Source: Burkholderiales bacterium (lineage in GTDB: Bacteria > Pseudomonadota > Gammaproteobacteria > Burkholderiales > SG8-41). From it: DNA of 64,000 nucleotides. Below are positions 1-9,076 of the stretch, piece after piece (positions within the stretch are counted from its first letter, which is position 1; each line of letters starts with the position of its first letter). The stretch lies in the NCBI GenBank assembly GCA_019634975.1, contig JAHCAI010000006.1, forward strand, positions 158,270-222,269, read 5' to 3'. The notes below the pieces were generated by a model, which saw nothing but the letters and a program-made list of their open reading frames with translations, searched no databases and was not told the origin of the DNA. The position numbers and the translations under genes are program-made.

Positions 1-81
1 CAAATTTCGCATCGGTCCTGCCTATGATGCACTGCAACCCGGTCAAAAGCCAGACCGGACCATCACTGAGGGGAGGGTCGC

Positions 82-1200
82 ATGCGCAGGAACATACTGA
101 TACTCGGAGCCTCGTACGGCTCGCTGCTGGGGACCAAGCTGCTGATGGCGGGCCACCGCGTCTCACTGGTCTGCACCGCGCCCACGGCGCGCCTGATCAA
201 CCGCGAGGGCACGCGGGTGCGTTTTCCGCTGCGCGGCCGCGGGACGCTGGAAGTCGATTCCCGCCGCCTGCCCGGCAGGCTCGATGCGATCACCCCCGCC
301 GACGTCGATCCCTCGGCCTTCGACCTCGTGGTGCTCGGCATGCAGGAAGCCCAGTACGGCGGCGAGGGCGTGCGCGCGCTGATGCGCCGCATCGCGCGCT
401 CGCGCAAACCCTGCCTCGCGATCATGAACATGCCGCCGCTGCCGTACCTGCGCCGCCTGCCCGGCCTTTTCGTCGATGCACTGGAAGCCTGCTACACCGA
501 CCCGGAACTGTGGGATGGATTCGATCCCGCCCTGGTGACGCTGGCGAGTCCCGATCCACAGGCTTTCCGTCCGCCGGAGGCGGCGAAGAATGTGCTGCAG
601 GTGGGCCTGCCGACCAATTTCAAGGCTGCGCGCTTCGAATCAGAGGAGCACAACGCGCTGCTGCGCGGGCTGGAGGCCGGCATCGATGCCGCGCGCTACG
701 AGGCCGGCGGCGAAATGCTGGAAATCCCGGTCAGGCTGAAGGTCCACGATTCGCTGTTCGTGCCGCTTGCCAAGTGGCCGATGCTGATCGCCGGCAACTA
801 CCGCTGTGTGGGGCGCCACGACATGATTCCCATCCGCGATGCCGTGCGGGCCGATCTCGAGCGCTCGCGCCGCATCTACGACTGGACCGCCGGCCTGTGC
901 ATGAGCCTCGGTGCCGAGTCCGCCGACCTGGTGCCTTTCGACAAGTACGCGCAGGCCGCCGAGAGCCTTGCCAAGCCCTCATCCGCGGCGCGTGCGCTGT
1001 TCGGCGGTGCCCGCCACATCGAGCGCGTCGACCGCCTGGTGCAGCGCATCGCCTGGCAGTTCGGCACCGAATGCGCGGTGCTGGAAGACATCGTCGGCTT
1101 CGTCGACGCGCGGCTGGAGAAAAACCGCAGCAGGCCGGCGCAGCCCGCGCAGGCGGAACCGCCGCTGTTTGCCTTTGCCGCCGAGCCGGCGCTCGCCTGA
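82..1200 (+). CDS. Ketopantoate reductase-like (ApbA/PanE family) protein
   Basis: The 372-residue protein starts with a Rossmann-type segment, ILILGASYGSLLG at about residues 5-17, a variant of the GxGxxG dinucleotide loop of the ApbA/PanE family. Members reduce 2-oxoacids such as ketopantoate with NADPH. The protein is longer than true PanE (about 300 residues), and I do not see a clear catalytic Lys-Asn-Ser set, so the substrate is unknown and a housekeeping role in pantothenate synthesis is doubtful. The ATG is preceded by GAGGGGAGG at good spacing. The gene converges on the Bug receptor at 1258, with a long hairpin between the two. The fold assignment is fairly secure; the function is inference. 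Confidence 0.7.
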   Translation: MRRNILILGASYGSLLGTKLLMAGHRVSLVCTAPTARLINREGTRVRFPLRGRGTLEVDSRRLPGRLDAITPADVDPSAFDLVVLGMQEAQYGGEGVRALMRRIARSRKPCLAIMNMPPLPYLRRLPGLFVDALEACYTDPELWDGFDPALVTLASPDPQAFRPPEAAKNVLQVGLPTNFKAARFESEEHNALLRGLEAGIDAARYEAGGEMLEIPVRLKVHDSLFVPLAKWPMLIAGNYRCVGRHDMIPIRDAVRADLERSRRIYDWTAGLCMSLGAESADLVPFDKYAQAAESLAKPSSAARALFGGARHIERVDRLVQRIAWQFGTECAVLEDIVGFVDARLEKNRSRPAQPAQAEPPLFAFAAEPALA

Positions 1201-1212
1201 ACGCCGGCAAAA

Positions 1213-1238
1213 GGAACGGCGCCCGCGGGCGCCGTTCC
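1213..1238 (-). terminator. Rho-independent terminator
   Basis: A perfect 12-bp inverted repeat with a 2-base loop lies between two convergent genes. Read on the minus strand, the stem is followed at once by TTTT, which makes it a terminator for the Bug receptor gene ending at 1258. In the plus direction no T-run follows. Confidence 0.75.
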
Positions 1239-1257
1239 TGCGCCAGGCGCGCGGCGC

Positions 1258-2232
1258 CTAGCGCGTCTTGATGCCGGCCGCGGTCACCACCTGGGTGTAT
1301 TTGGCGATCTCGCTCTGCAGCAGCTTGGTCAGTTCCGCAGGGCTGCTGACCACCGGGTCGAGAGCCTGCTGCTTGTAGAACTCGCGCACCTCGGGGGCAT
1401 CCAGCGCCTTCTTGATCTGCGCGTGCAGCGTGGTGATCACGTTCTGCGGTGTTTTCGTTGGCACAAACACGGCATACCACTGGTCGGTGACGAAGCCGGG
1501 ATAGAAGGAATTCATCGTCGGCAGGTCGGGATTCCATGACGTCGGCTTCTCGGTGCTGACGGCCAGCGCGCGGATGCGCTTGGCGTTGAGGTGGGTCATC
1601 AGCGAGGTCGGCGTGTTGAACAGCATGTCGGCCTCGCCGGTGGCGGTGCCGAGTGCCGAAGGTCCGCCGCCCTTGTACTGGATGATCACGCTTTTCGCCT
1701 TGGTGAACTGCTTGAACATCTCGGCCGACAGGTGGCTGGTCGTGCCTGCGCCGTTGGCGGCGATGTTGAGGCCCTCGGGCGCCTTCTTCGACAGCGCCAC
1801 CAGGTCCGTGACCGAACGCGCGGGCACGCTGGTGTGCACCGCGAGCACCAGTGCCGAGTTGCTCATCCAGGTCACCGGCGCCAGGTCCTTCAGCAGATCG
1901 AAGCGGATGCTGTTCTTCTGCAGCACGGTGTTCACCGAAATCGATGCCGTGGTCATCAGCACCGTATAACCATCAGGCGCGGATTTCACTGCGGCCTCGG
2001 CGCCGATCAGCCCGCCGTTGCCGGTGCGATTTTCGACCAGGATGGTCTGGCCCAGACCTTGGCGCAGTTTGTCCGCGACCAGGCGGCCCTGCAGGTCGGT
2101 GCCGCCGCCGGTGGCGAAGGGCACGATGAGGCGGATCGGCCGGTCAGGGTACTGCGCCATTGCGCTGCCGGCGCCGCCGAACACGATCACCGTGGATGCA
2201 ATAAGGGCCTTGCTGAGAGTGCTTTGATGCAT
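1258..2232 (-). CDS. Bug/TctC family tripartite tricarboxylate transporter receptor
   Basis: This 324-residue periplasmic substrate-binding protein of the Bug (TctC) family captures a carboxylated solute. It starts with a Sec signal peptide ending in GSAMAQ (about residue 26), followed by the family opening YPDRPIRLIVPFATGGGTD. Later family landmarks are NGGLIGAEAAVKSAPDGYTV and YKGGGPSALGTATG. The ATG at 2232 follows GAGGAG at ideal spacing; the frame stays open further upstream but without a better start. No TctA or TctB gene is adjacent, so the receptor is an orphan. The ligand cannot be read from the sequence. Confidence 0.93.
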   Translation of the reverse strand: MHQSTLSKALIASTVIVFGGAGSAMAQYPDRPIRLIVPFATGGGTDLQGRLVADKLRQGLGQTILVENRTGNGGLIGAEAAVKSAPDGYTVLMTTASISVNTVLQKNSIRFDLLKDLAPVTWMSNSALVLAVHTSVPARSVTDLVALSKKAPEGLNIAANGAGTTSHLSAEMFKQFTKAKSVIIQYKGGGPSALGTATGEADMLFNTPTSLMTHLNAKRIRALAVSTEKPTSWNPDLPTMNSFYPGFVTDQWYAVFVPTKTPQNVITTLHAQIKKALDAPEVREFYKQQALDPVVSSPAELTKLLQSEIAKYTQVVTAAGIKTR

Positions 2233-2405
2233 GATTTCTCCTCGTTGTGGATACAGCACACGGCTTGCATGATTGGGGTCTGTTGCCCCTTCTTGCCGTG
2301 CTGGACAAATAGTAAACCTTTTCCCGGCGGCAAGGCAGGGCGCGCATGATGCGCTGCCGCACTGCGGCTGCTCGTCGCGGAGGGCAGGGCGATGTCCCTG
2401 CCGTT

Positions 2406-2672
2406 TCAGCGGAAGCGGATTTTCGCGACCAGTATCGCCCCGGCAAGCAGCAGCGTCACCGCGTTGGCGAGGATCAGCGGCAGGTCGCTGATGAGGATGC
2501 CGTAAACCAGCCACAGCAGGATGCCGGAGACCATCAGCAGGAACATCGTCAGCGACACATCGCGCGTCGAGCGCGTGCGCCAGGCCTGGATCGCCTGCGG
2601 CGCGAAGGCGGCGGTGGTGAGTATCGCGGCGGCGATGCCGATCCAGGTCGGCGAGAAAGGCATGTCGGTCAT
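2406..2672 (-). CDS. SemiSWEET-like PQ-loop sugar transporter
   Basis: An 88-residue, very hydrophobic protein with three predicted membrane helices (about residues 9-27, 41-60 and 64-84). The first helix carries FAPQ, the PQ-loop hallmark of the MtN3/SemiSWEET family. These half-transporters dimerise in the inner membrane and move sugars by facilitated diffusion. Length fits the family (85-95 residues). A second Met at residue 4 is an alternative start; neither has a strong ribosome binding site. It could be another PQ-loop protein with a different substrate. Confidence 0.75.
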   Translation of the reverse strand: MTDMPFSPTWIGIAAAILTTAAFAPQAIQAWRTRSTRDVSLTMFLLMVSGILLWLVYGILISDLPLILANAVTLLLAGAILVAKIRFR

Positions 2673-2840
2673 GGCGCCTGCAGTCTATCCGAAGCGCCAT
2701 GCATCCTTGCGGTGCGAACCAAACCGTTTGGCGCCAGTCCATTGCCTGCGCACTGCGACGAGAGTGATTCGCGGATCAGCTTCCGGCATCAGGCGCATGC
2801 CGCTTATCAATGGGTAATGGATGACAGGAATGACAGGGCC

Positions 2841-3254
2841 ATGATCAGGACATCGACCTTCAACTGGCTGCTGTGGGGCGCTTTCGCGGTGCTGGCGCTG
2901 TTGTGGACGGCGGGCAGTTACATCGCCGCGGCCCTTGCCCGCTGGGGGGCGCAGGCGCTCGCCGGAGGTGGACTCGACGGTGCCGGCCGCGTGCTGGCGC
3001 AGCCCTGGCCGCTGCCCGAGGTGATGGCCCCGTGGCTCGAGCCCGCGATGCTGCAGGCCCTGCAGCAAACGGTACTGGTGTCGCTGGATGGGCTGCGCGA
3101 GGCGCTGCCATTCATGGGCGCGGCGATGGGCTGGCTGGTGCCGCTGATCTGGACGGTCTGGGGACTGGGTCTCGTGTGCATGCTCGCGCTGGCGGGCGGC
3201 GCGCACTGGCTGTGGCTGACATTATCGGCGCCCGGGCCCGGTGTGCGGAAGTAG
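2841..3254 (+). CDS. Hypothetical membrane protein
   Basis: A 137-residue protein with a hydrophobic helix near the N-terminus (about 8-30) and another near the C-terminus (about 95-125), probably bitopic with a roughly 60-residue domain between them. I do not recognise the family. The start is uncertain: ATG at 2841 is preceded by a weak GACAGGG, and an in-frame ATG at 2817 would add eight residues. The gene ends just before AT-rich repeat copy A and converges on the membrane protein gene at 3296. Confidence 0.55.
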   Translation: MIRTSTFNWLLWGAFAVLALLWTAGSYIAAALARWGAQALAGGGLDGAGRVLAQPWPLPEVMAPWLEPAMLQALQQTVLVSLDGLREALPFMGAAMGWLVPLIWTVWGLGLVCMLALAGGAHWLWLTLSAPGPGVRK

Positions 3255-3288
3255 AATAAGTATTTGTTTTTATTGATATTTTTTAAAT
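3255..3288 (-). repeat. AT-rich interspersed element, copy A
   Basis: An AT-only island in GC-rich surroundings. Read on the minus strand it contains AAATATCAATAAAAACAAAT followed by ACTTATT, the same word order as copies B, C, D and E. It fills the 41-bp gap between two convergent genes, so it may help end transcription, though no stable hairpin is visible. Confidence 0.75.
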
Positions 3289-3295
3289 CCCGCGG

Positions 3296-4150
3296 TCAAC
3301 GCGCCGAGAGCCACTGCAGCAGGGTTCCCACTGCGAGGATGGCGGCGAAGCAGAGCACCCAGCCCGCTGCCACGACGGCGATGCGCATGCGGTGCACGCG
3401 CTCAGGCGCGAGCGCGCGCGATACGCCGAAAATGAACATCACCGCCATCGCCGGCGCGAGCCAGACGCCGAACATCATCTGGGCCAGCAGCGCGCGCCGC
3501 ACCTCGAGATCGATCGCGCCGTCCTGCGCGACACTGAGCAAACCGCCCAGCACCACCAGCGGCAGCCCCGAGAGGATGCCGCTCGCGCCGTCTTTCCACC
3601 GGAACAGCGGCGGCAGCACGACCAGCAGGAACAGCGCAAAGGCGAAGAGCACGATTTTGAGCGCGGTCAGCGCCGGTTTGGCACTGCCACTCGTATCGGC
3701 CGGAGACTCAGCGGATGCCCACCAGGCCAGCGTGAATGCGATGCCGGCCAGCACGATCGCCGCGGCATAGGACGCCTGCCAGCGCGGCGGCACGCCGCGC
3801 CTGAACCACAGGCGCGTGGCCACGGCGAGCCACGCCAGCGCGACGCCACCGGCCAGCAGCCAGGCAAGGGCCGTCGCGTGCTGCGCCTCGGCCAGCGCGA
3901 GGAAAGCCGTGATGTAGGCGACGCACAACAGGCCGTTGAGCAGCGGCATCCACAGCATGGTGGCGGTGATGCCGCGGACCGTGTCATGGCGCGAATACGC
4001 GAAGGCCAGTCCATTGAGCGCCGGGAAAGTCAGCATCAGGCCGGCGGCGGCCGGAAAGTGGCCCGCCAGCCACACGATCAGCGCGAACACCGCCGTGCCG
4101 GCGGCGACGCGCAGCGCGATCTCGGCCGGGCGCGCCGGCGTCGGCGACAT
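3296..4150 (-). CDS. Polytopic membrane protein of unknown function
   Basis: A 284-residue protein with seven or eight hydrophobic segments over its whole length, so an integral inner-membrane protein. Charged loops include RLWFRRGVPPRWQ and RWKDGASG. I see no transporter signature or cofactor motif and do not recognise the family. It ends 22 bp before the start-proximal side of the metallo-hydrolase gene cluster on the same strand, so the two may be co-transcribed. Predicted from hydropathy only. Confidence 0.6.
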   Translation of the reverse strand: MSPTPARPAEIALRVAAGTAVFALIVWLAGHFPAAAGLMLTFPALNGLAFAYSRHDTVRGITATMLWMPLLNGLLCVAYITAFLALAEAQHATALAWLLAGGVALAWLAVATRLWFRRGVPPRWQASYAAAIVLAGIAFTLAWWASAESPADTSGSAKPALTALKIVLFAFALFLLVVLPPLFRWKDGASGILSGLPLVVLGGLLSVAQDGAIDLEVRRALLAQMMFGVWLAPAMAVMFIFGVSRALAPERVHRMRIAVVAAGWVLCFAAILAVGTLLQWLSAR

Positions 4151-4172
4151 CGGCGGCGGTCGGGTGCGGCCG

Positions 4173-5159
4173 CTACTGCAGGCCGAAGGTGTAGCGGCTG
4201 CCGACGTTGGAATACACCACGCGGTCGGGCATCTGCTGGCGCAGCATGTCGATGAAGCGCTCGCCGGTGCAGTGCATCGGCACGATCACGTCGGGGTTGA
4301 TGTCCTGCAGCTCCTTCAGCGTGTGCTGCAGGTAATCCACCGGCGAGGGTCCGAGGTGGAAGCCGCCCATCACCGCGTGCACCTTGTCGACGTTGGCGGC
4401 CTTCATCGCGCTCCTCACCGTGTTGACGATGCCGGTGTGGCCGCAGGAGGAGATCACCACCAGGCCCTTGCCCTTGACGATGTAGCAGGTCGCATGCTCG
4501 TCGGGATGGGTGTCCTTCACCAGCTTGCCCGCGCGCTCGGCCTCGGTGAAATGGTCGTCCACCACCAGAGAGCCGCCGGTGACGGTTTCGAAGGAACTGC
4601 GCTCGATGTAGCCCGAGGTGAAGGGGCCTTCCAGTGCCTGCGGTTGCGGGCAGCACACGGTCATCACCTTCTGCGCCTCCAGTGCCGCGCGGTCGAGCGT
4701 GCACCATTCGAGGGCTTCGCCGCCTTCCTTGACCCACTTGGTGCGGAAAACCGTTTCGCCGCCGACATAAAGCGCGATGTCATCGCGCATCTGCGCGCGG
4801 TGCTGTTTGACGAAACCCTGCAGCCCGCCGAAATGGTCGAGGTGGCCGTGGCTGAGGATCAGGCCGTTGATCTTCGAGGGCTCTATGCCCAGCAGCTCGA
4901 AGTTGCGGTTGATAATCTCCGGCGTGTAGCCGAAGTCGAGCACGTACTGCGCCCTGGCGCCGTCCTTCTCCGAGGTCAGGTGCAGCGACAGTCCCCACTC
5001 GCAGGCGAAGGTGCTCTCGGGCCGGCCGGTGATGCGCCCCACATGCTCGATCTTGACATGCGGATGGGACATGCGCGGCAGGAAGCGCTCGTAGCGCGAA
5101 TCGACGAGGACGCGGACGGTCAGCGCATCGACGACGGGTGCGGTGAATGGGGTGGCCAT
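4173..5159 (-). CDS. MBL-fold metallo-hydrolase, Tflp/dihydropterin-phosphate synthase-like
   Basis: The 328-residue protein carries the metal-binding signature SHGHLDHFGG (about residues 103-112) of the metallo-beta-lactamase fold, with further candidate ligands in SSCGHTGI and PMHCTGE. The layout, with a short N-terminal strand pair, a late SCGHTG motif and the final MHCTGE, resembles the family annotated as 7,8-dihydropterin-6-methyl-4-(beta-D-ribofuranosyl)aminobenzene 5'-phosphate synthase. In bacteria that name is usually only a fold label. No signal peptide, so cytoplasmic. CCGGAGG sits at proper distance before the ATG. The reaction is not known. Confidence 0.8.
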   Translation of the reverse strand: MATPFTAPVVDALTVRVLVDSRYERFLPRMSHPHVKIEHVGRITGRPESTFACEWGLSLHLTSEKDGARAQYVLDFGYTPEIINRNFELLGIEPSKINGLILSHGHLDHFGGLQGFVKQHRAQMRDDIALYVGGETVFRTKWVKEGGEALEWCTLDRAALEAQKVMTVCCPQPQALEGPFTSGYIERSSFETVTGGSLVVDDHFTEAERAGKLVKDTHPDEHATCYIVKGKGLVVISSCGHTGIVNTVRSAMKAANVDKVHAVMGGFHLGPSPVDYLQHTLKELQDINPDVIVPMHCTGERFIDMLRQQMPDRVVYSNVGSRYTFGLQ

Positions 5160-5327
5160 GGTGTTCGTATCCTCCGGAAGACTTCAGGGTGCCGGGCCCG
5201 GGCCCGTGCCGGATGCAGATTAGCATCGCTGCGATGCCTTGTGTGCGCTCCGGGTCTCATCGCGCACAACCGGCCATTGCGGATCGGCGTATCATGAATG
5301 AAGTTCCATTTGATGGAGCGCATCAAC

Positions 5328-5519
5328 ATGAAAAAACCCGCACGGTCCGCCAAGGACAAGGCCACCAAACCCGCCGGCAGCGCCGGCACGCCCGCCCCTC
5401 GGGGCAAGGGCACGGCGAGCCGCCAGGAAGTCAGGAAGGAAGTGCACCGCACGCAGGTGCCGAGGCAGTCGCAGCGGCCCGCCGAACGCAGCGGGCAGCG
5501 GCGCAGCGGCAAGCCCTGA
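5328..5519 (+). CDS. Small basic low-complexity protein
   Basis: About 63 residues, rich in Lys, Arg, Ser, Pro and Gly, with no predicted membrane segment; probably disordered and possibly nucleic-acid binding. ATG at 5328 (MKKPARSAKD) has GGAG nine bases upstream; ATGs at 5298 and 5313 in the same frame are alternatives. It lies alone between two minus-strand genes. I do not recognise the family, and the call rests on start context and length only. Confidence 0.4.
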   Translation: MKKPARSAKDKATKPAGSAGTPAPRGKGTASRQEVRKEVHRTQVPRQSQRPAERSGQRRSGKP

Positions 5520-5538
5520 TGACCTGATCGAAGGTCGC

Positions 5539-7509
5539 TCAGTCGAGCGGCCAGGGCATCTCGAAGTAGTGCTGCAGCAGACCCGTCGGATACTGCAGCA
5601 CGAACAGGTGCCCGAACAGGCTCATCACCGCGACCGCGGCCAGTGCGCTGGCGATGGCGCGGTGCCAGCGCACGCCGGCCTTCAGCCGCAGGAAGGCCGT
5701 GATGTAGATGAGTATCCCGAGGATGAATCCGAGCAGGCCGATCGCCGCCAGCAGCGCCAGTATCCAGCCCTGGAAATGCAGGTCGCCGTGGGCGGGCCGG
5801 TTCTTGCCGGTCCAGTCGCGCTCGCTGTCGAAGAATACGTAGTCGGGACGCTTGCGGCTGAACAGCAGCACGGCGGCGATCAGCAGCGCGAGGGTGATCA
5901 GTGTCACCGTGACCGGAAACACCTTGCCCAGGAACTGGAGATTCCAGGTGTCGTAGATCGTGTACAGGCAGATCGCGATCAGCAGCCCGAGGAATGCGGC
6001 CTGCGGCCCCTTGTGGACCGGCGCATGCGGCCCGGTTGCCGTGAGCGGATCGCGCTGCACCTTCATGCGCAGTGCCAGGAAGATGGAGACTGCGATCAGC
6101 GCCAGGATCATCAGCACGCCGCCGCGTTGCAGGAAGGACGCACCGTAGACCTGTATCGACTGGTAAACGGAGGCATCGAGGCGCATCGACAGCACGAAGC
6201 CGATCAGGAAGGCGGGACGCGACCAGCCGAAGCGCTTCATGTACATCCCGAAAACGCCGAGCACGAACAGCGCGATCAGGTCATCCCAGTCACGGGTGGC
6301 CTGGAAGGCCGCGAAATAGACGATGACGATCATGAACGGTGCCACCAGCATGAAGGGCACCAGTGTCAGGCGCGAGATCGGTCTCGCGAGGAACAGGCAG
6401 ATGCCGGCGCCGATGACGTTGGCGATGGCGAGCGACCAGATGATGATGAAGGTCAGGTCGAGGTGGCGTTCCATCATGCCGATGCCCGGCTCGACGCCGA
6501 TCAGGATCAGCGCGCCGAGGAAAAGCGCCATGCTGCCCGAGCCCGGGATGCCGAACATCAGCGTCGGGATCAGCGCGCCGCCGTTGTCCGCATTGTTGGA
6601 GGCCTCGGGGCCGATCACCCCGCGGATGTCGCCCTTGCCGAACTGCGAACGGTCCTTCGCCGACTGCATGGCGTGGGCGTAGGCGACCCAGTTGGTGACC
6701 GCGCCGCCGAGGCCGGGCAGCGCGCCGATGAACACGCCCAGCGCGGAACAGCGGACCACCAGCCACTTGTGCTTCAGCGTCTCGCGGAACCCCTGCAGCG
6801 TGCCGGCTCCGAGTTCGGGTATGGCGGAAATGCTCGTGCGCTTGCGCATCACCTCCACGATTTCCGGGATCGCGAACATCGCCAGCCCGACGATCACCAG
6901 CGGCAGGCCGTCGCTGAGGTACAGCATGTCGAAGGTCAGGCGTTCCTCCGCGGTGGCGGGCGCCGCGCCGATGCTGCCGAAAATGAGGCCCATGCCGCAC
7001 ATGATCAGGCCCTTGATCGCGCTGGTGCCCGTCAGCATGCCGACCATGGTCAGCGCCAGCACCACCAGCATCAGCTGCTCGCCGAAGCCCACTGCCAGTA
7101 TCAGCGGCCGCGCGAACTGGATCGCCAGCGTCAGCATCAGCGCGCCGAACAGGCCGCCCAGCAGCGAGGCCGAGAAGGCCGCGCCCAGCGCGCGCGCTGC
7201 CTCGCCTTTGCGCGCGAGCGGGTGGCCGTCCATGATGGTCGCCTGCGCGCTGGAGGTGCCGGGTATGCCCACCAGCACCGCGGGGAAGGTGTCCGAGGTA
7301 TTGGTGACCGCGAGCAGGCCGATCATCATCGGCAGCACCAGCGTCGGGTCGCCGCCGTAGACAAAGGGCAGCAGCAGCGACAGCGCGGCGATGCCGCCCA
7401 GGCCCGGCAGTATGCCGACGGTCAGCCCGAGCAGCACCCCGCCCAGAAGGAAAAGCAGGTGCTGCACGCTGGCGAGCGTGGACAGCGCCTGCAGAAGGTC
7501 CGCTTGCAT
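5539..7509 (-). CDS. TctA-TctB fusion, tripartite tricarboxylate transporter membrane protein
   Basis: A 656-residue polytopic inner-membrane protein. Residues 1 to about 495 are a full TctA permease: N-terminal GILPGLGGIAALSLLLPF, the motif VGIPGTSSAQATIMDGHPLARKG, the second half-repeat GALPGLGGAVTNW, and GPEASNNADNGGALIPTLMFGIPGSGSMA. Residues from about 505 to the end add four helices with TctB character, normally a separate protein of about 150 residues. The two membrane components of the transporter are therefore one polypeptide here. The receptor gene at 7538 lies 28 bp upstream on the same strand, giving a complete receptor-plus-membrane operon. The transporter uses an ion gradient to import a carboxylate; the substrate is unknown. 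Confidence 0.92.
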   Translation of the reverse strand: MQADLLQALSTLASVQHLLFLLGGVLLGLTVGILPGLGGIAALSLLLPFVYGGDPTLVLPMMIGLLAVTNTSDTFPAVLVGIPGTSSAQATIMDGHPLARKGEAARALGAAFSASLLGGLFGALMLTLAIQFARPLILAVGFGEQLMLVVLALTMVGMLTGTSAIKGLIMCGMGLIFGSIGAAPATAEERLTFDMLYLSDGLPLVIVGLAMFAIPEIVEVMRKRTSISAIPELGAGTLQGFRETLKHKWLVVRCSALGVFIGALPGLGGAVTNWVAYAHAMQSAKDRSQFGKGDIRGVIGPEASNNADNGGALIPTLMFGIPGSGSMALFLGALILIGVEPGIGMMERHLDLTFIIIWSLAIANVIGAGICLFLARPISRLTLVPFMLVAPFMIVIVYFAAFQATRDWDDLIALFVLGVFGMYMKRFGWSRPAFLIGFVLSMRLDASVYQSIQVYGASFLQRGGVLMILALIAVSIFLALRMKVQRDPLTATGPHAPVHKGPQAAFLGLLIAICLYTIYDTWNLQFLGKVFPVTVTLITLALLIAAVLLFSRKRPDYVFFDSERDWTGKNRPAHGDLHFQGWILALLAAIGLLGFILGILIYITAFLRLKAGVRWHRAIASALAAVAVMSLFGHLFVLQYPTGLLQHYFEMPWPLD

Positions 7510-7537
7510 TTAATCGATCGCGTAACCGCGGGCCGGC

Positions 7538-8635
7538 TCAGTCGATCGTGACGTTGTGGTCTGTCTTGAAGTAGTTCCTGAGCCAGGCCTTGGCTTCCGG
7601 CTTGAACGACGTGGCGTCCTTGATGATGGGCATTGCCGCCTCGCCGATGAACTGCGGATAACCCTCAATGATGTTGCCGGCCTGTTTCTCGAATTCCGGA
7701 TCCTTGAGGATGTTGGCCATTGCCGTGCGCCATGCGTCGACGATGGGCTTCGGGGTGCCTGCGGGCAGGAAGATGCCCTTGTTGAGCATGGTCATCATCT
7801 TGTTGACCGACTGCCAGGCGTCGAAGGCCGGACCCGAGGGCTTCTTGCCGAACATCAGCTCATAGGCCTCCCCGACGTGCGGCAGGTCCGGCGTGTTCGG
7901 GTCACGCACCAGCGTGCCCTTGCTGTCGGTGATGCCCATTGAATACAGCGGCACCGCCTTGCCGGCTTTCACGAGCTTGGACGCGGCCCCCTGATAACCG
8001 GGCATCGAGTCGTAGTTGATGTTCAGCTCGTTGCGCTCGAAGGCGAGGCGCACCGGGCCGCGGTTCATGCCCCAGACATACTTCGGCTTGAGGCCCAGCA
8101 GTTCGAAGCTGATCACCGTGCGCGCTTCCCCCGAATTCGCGTTCTGCCCGCCGAAGACCAGTCCCTGACCCTTGAGCCTGGCGATGTCCTTGGGGCCTTT
8201 CAGTCCGAGGCCGGGGTTTGCATACACCACCGCGCCCTGCGGTGAGAGCACCACCGGAATCCACTTGTCGAGCTCGAATTTCACCCGCGAGCGCTCGAAC
8301 ACGAAGCTGCCGACGGTCGTCGCCGAGATCACGATGGCATGGGTGCCGTCCGGCACCGCGCGCTCCTGGAAGCGGTTGGCGCCCGGGATCGAGCGCGAGC
8401 CGGGCACGTTGAGCACGATGATCGACGGATTGCCCGGCAGGTGTTTCTCGAGGAAAGGCTGCAGCGCGCGGATGTAGACGTCCGAACCGCCGCCCGGTGC
8501 GAAAGGTACGGTCACCAGGATGCGCTTGCCCGCGAAATTGACTTTCTGCGCGGCGGCCTGAGTTGCCGGCAACAGCGCCGCGCAGGCGAGCGCGCCCAGC
8601 GTCACGATTTTCTTGAATGAAAAATGCCTGTTCAT
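7538..8635 (-). CDS. TctC-like receptor paired with the TctA-TctB fusion
   Basis: A 365-residue exported protein, about 40 residues longer than the other Bug receptors in the window. It has a signal peptide ending around AAAQ (residue 30), then VTVPFAPGGGSDVYIRALQPFLEKHLPG, a divergent version of the family opening. It lacks the usual HIPYKG-type motif and carries extra segments such as KPKYVWGMNRGP. Divergence together with the adjacent fused permease suggests a dedicated receptor for one transporter rather than an interchangeable orphan. ATG at 8635 is preceded by GAGGAG. First gene of the operon. Confidence 0.88.
   Translation of the reverse strand: MNRHFSFKKIVTLGALACAALLPATQAAAQKVNFAGKRILVTVPFAPGGGSDVYIRALQPFLEKHLPGNPSIIVLNVPGSRSIPGANRFQERAVPDGTHAIVISATTVGSFVFERSRVKFELDKWIPVVLSPQGAVVYANPGLGLKGPKDIARLKGQGLVFGGQNANSGEARTVISFELLGLKPKYVWGMNRGPVRLAFERNELNINYDSMPGYQGAASKLVKAGKAVPLYSMGITDSKGTLVRDPNTPDLPHVGEAYELMFGKKPSGPAFDAWQSVNKMMTMLNKGIFLPAGTPKPIVDAWRTAMANILKDPEFEKQAGNIIEGYPQFIGEAAMPIIKDATSFKPEAKAWLRNYFKTDHNVTID

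Positions 8636-9076
<441 letters not shown>

Noticed and set aside
5569..7551. A 660-codon open frame on the plus strand opposite the TctA-TctB fusion
   Set aside because: Its translation is rich in His, Gln, Arg and Asp with no hydrophobic core or motif, typical of the antisense of a GC-rich membrane-protein gene. The minus-strand frame has full TctA homology.
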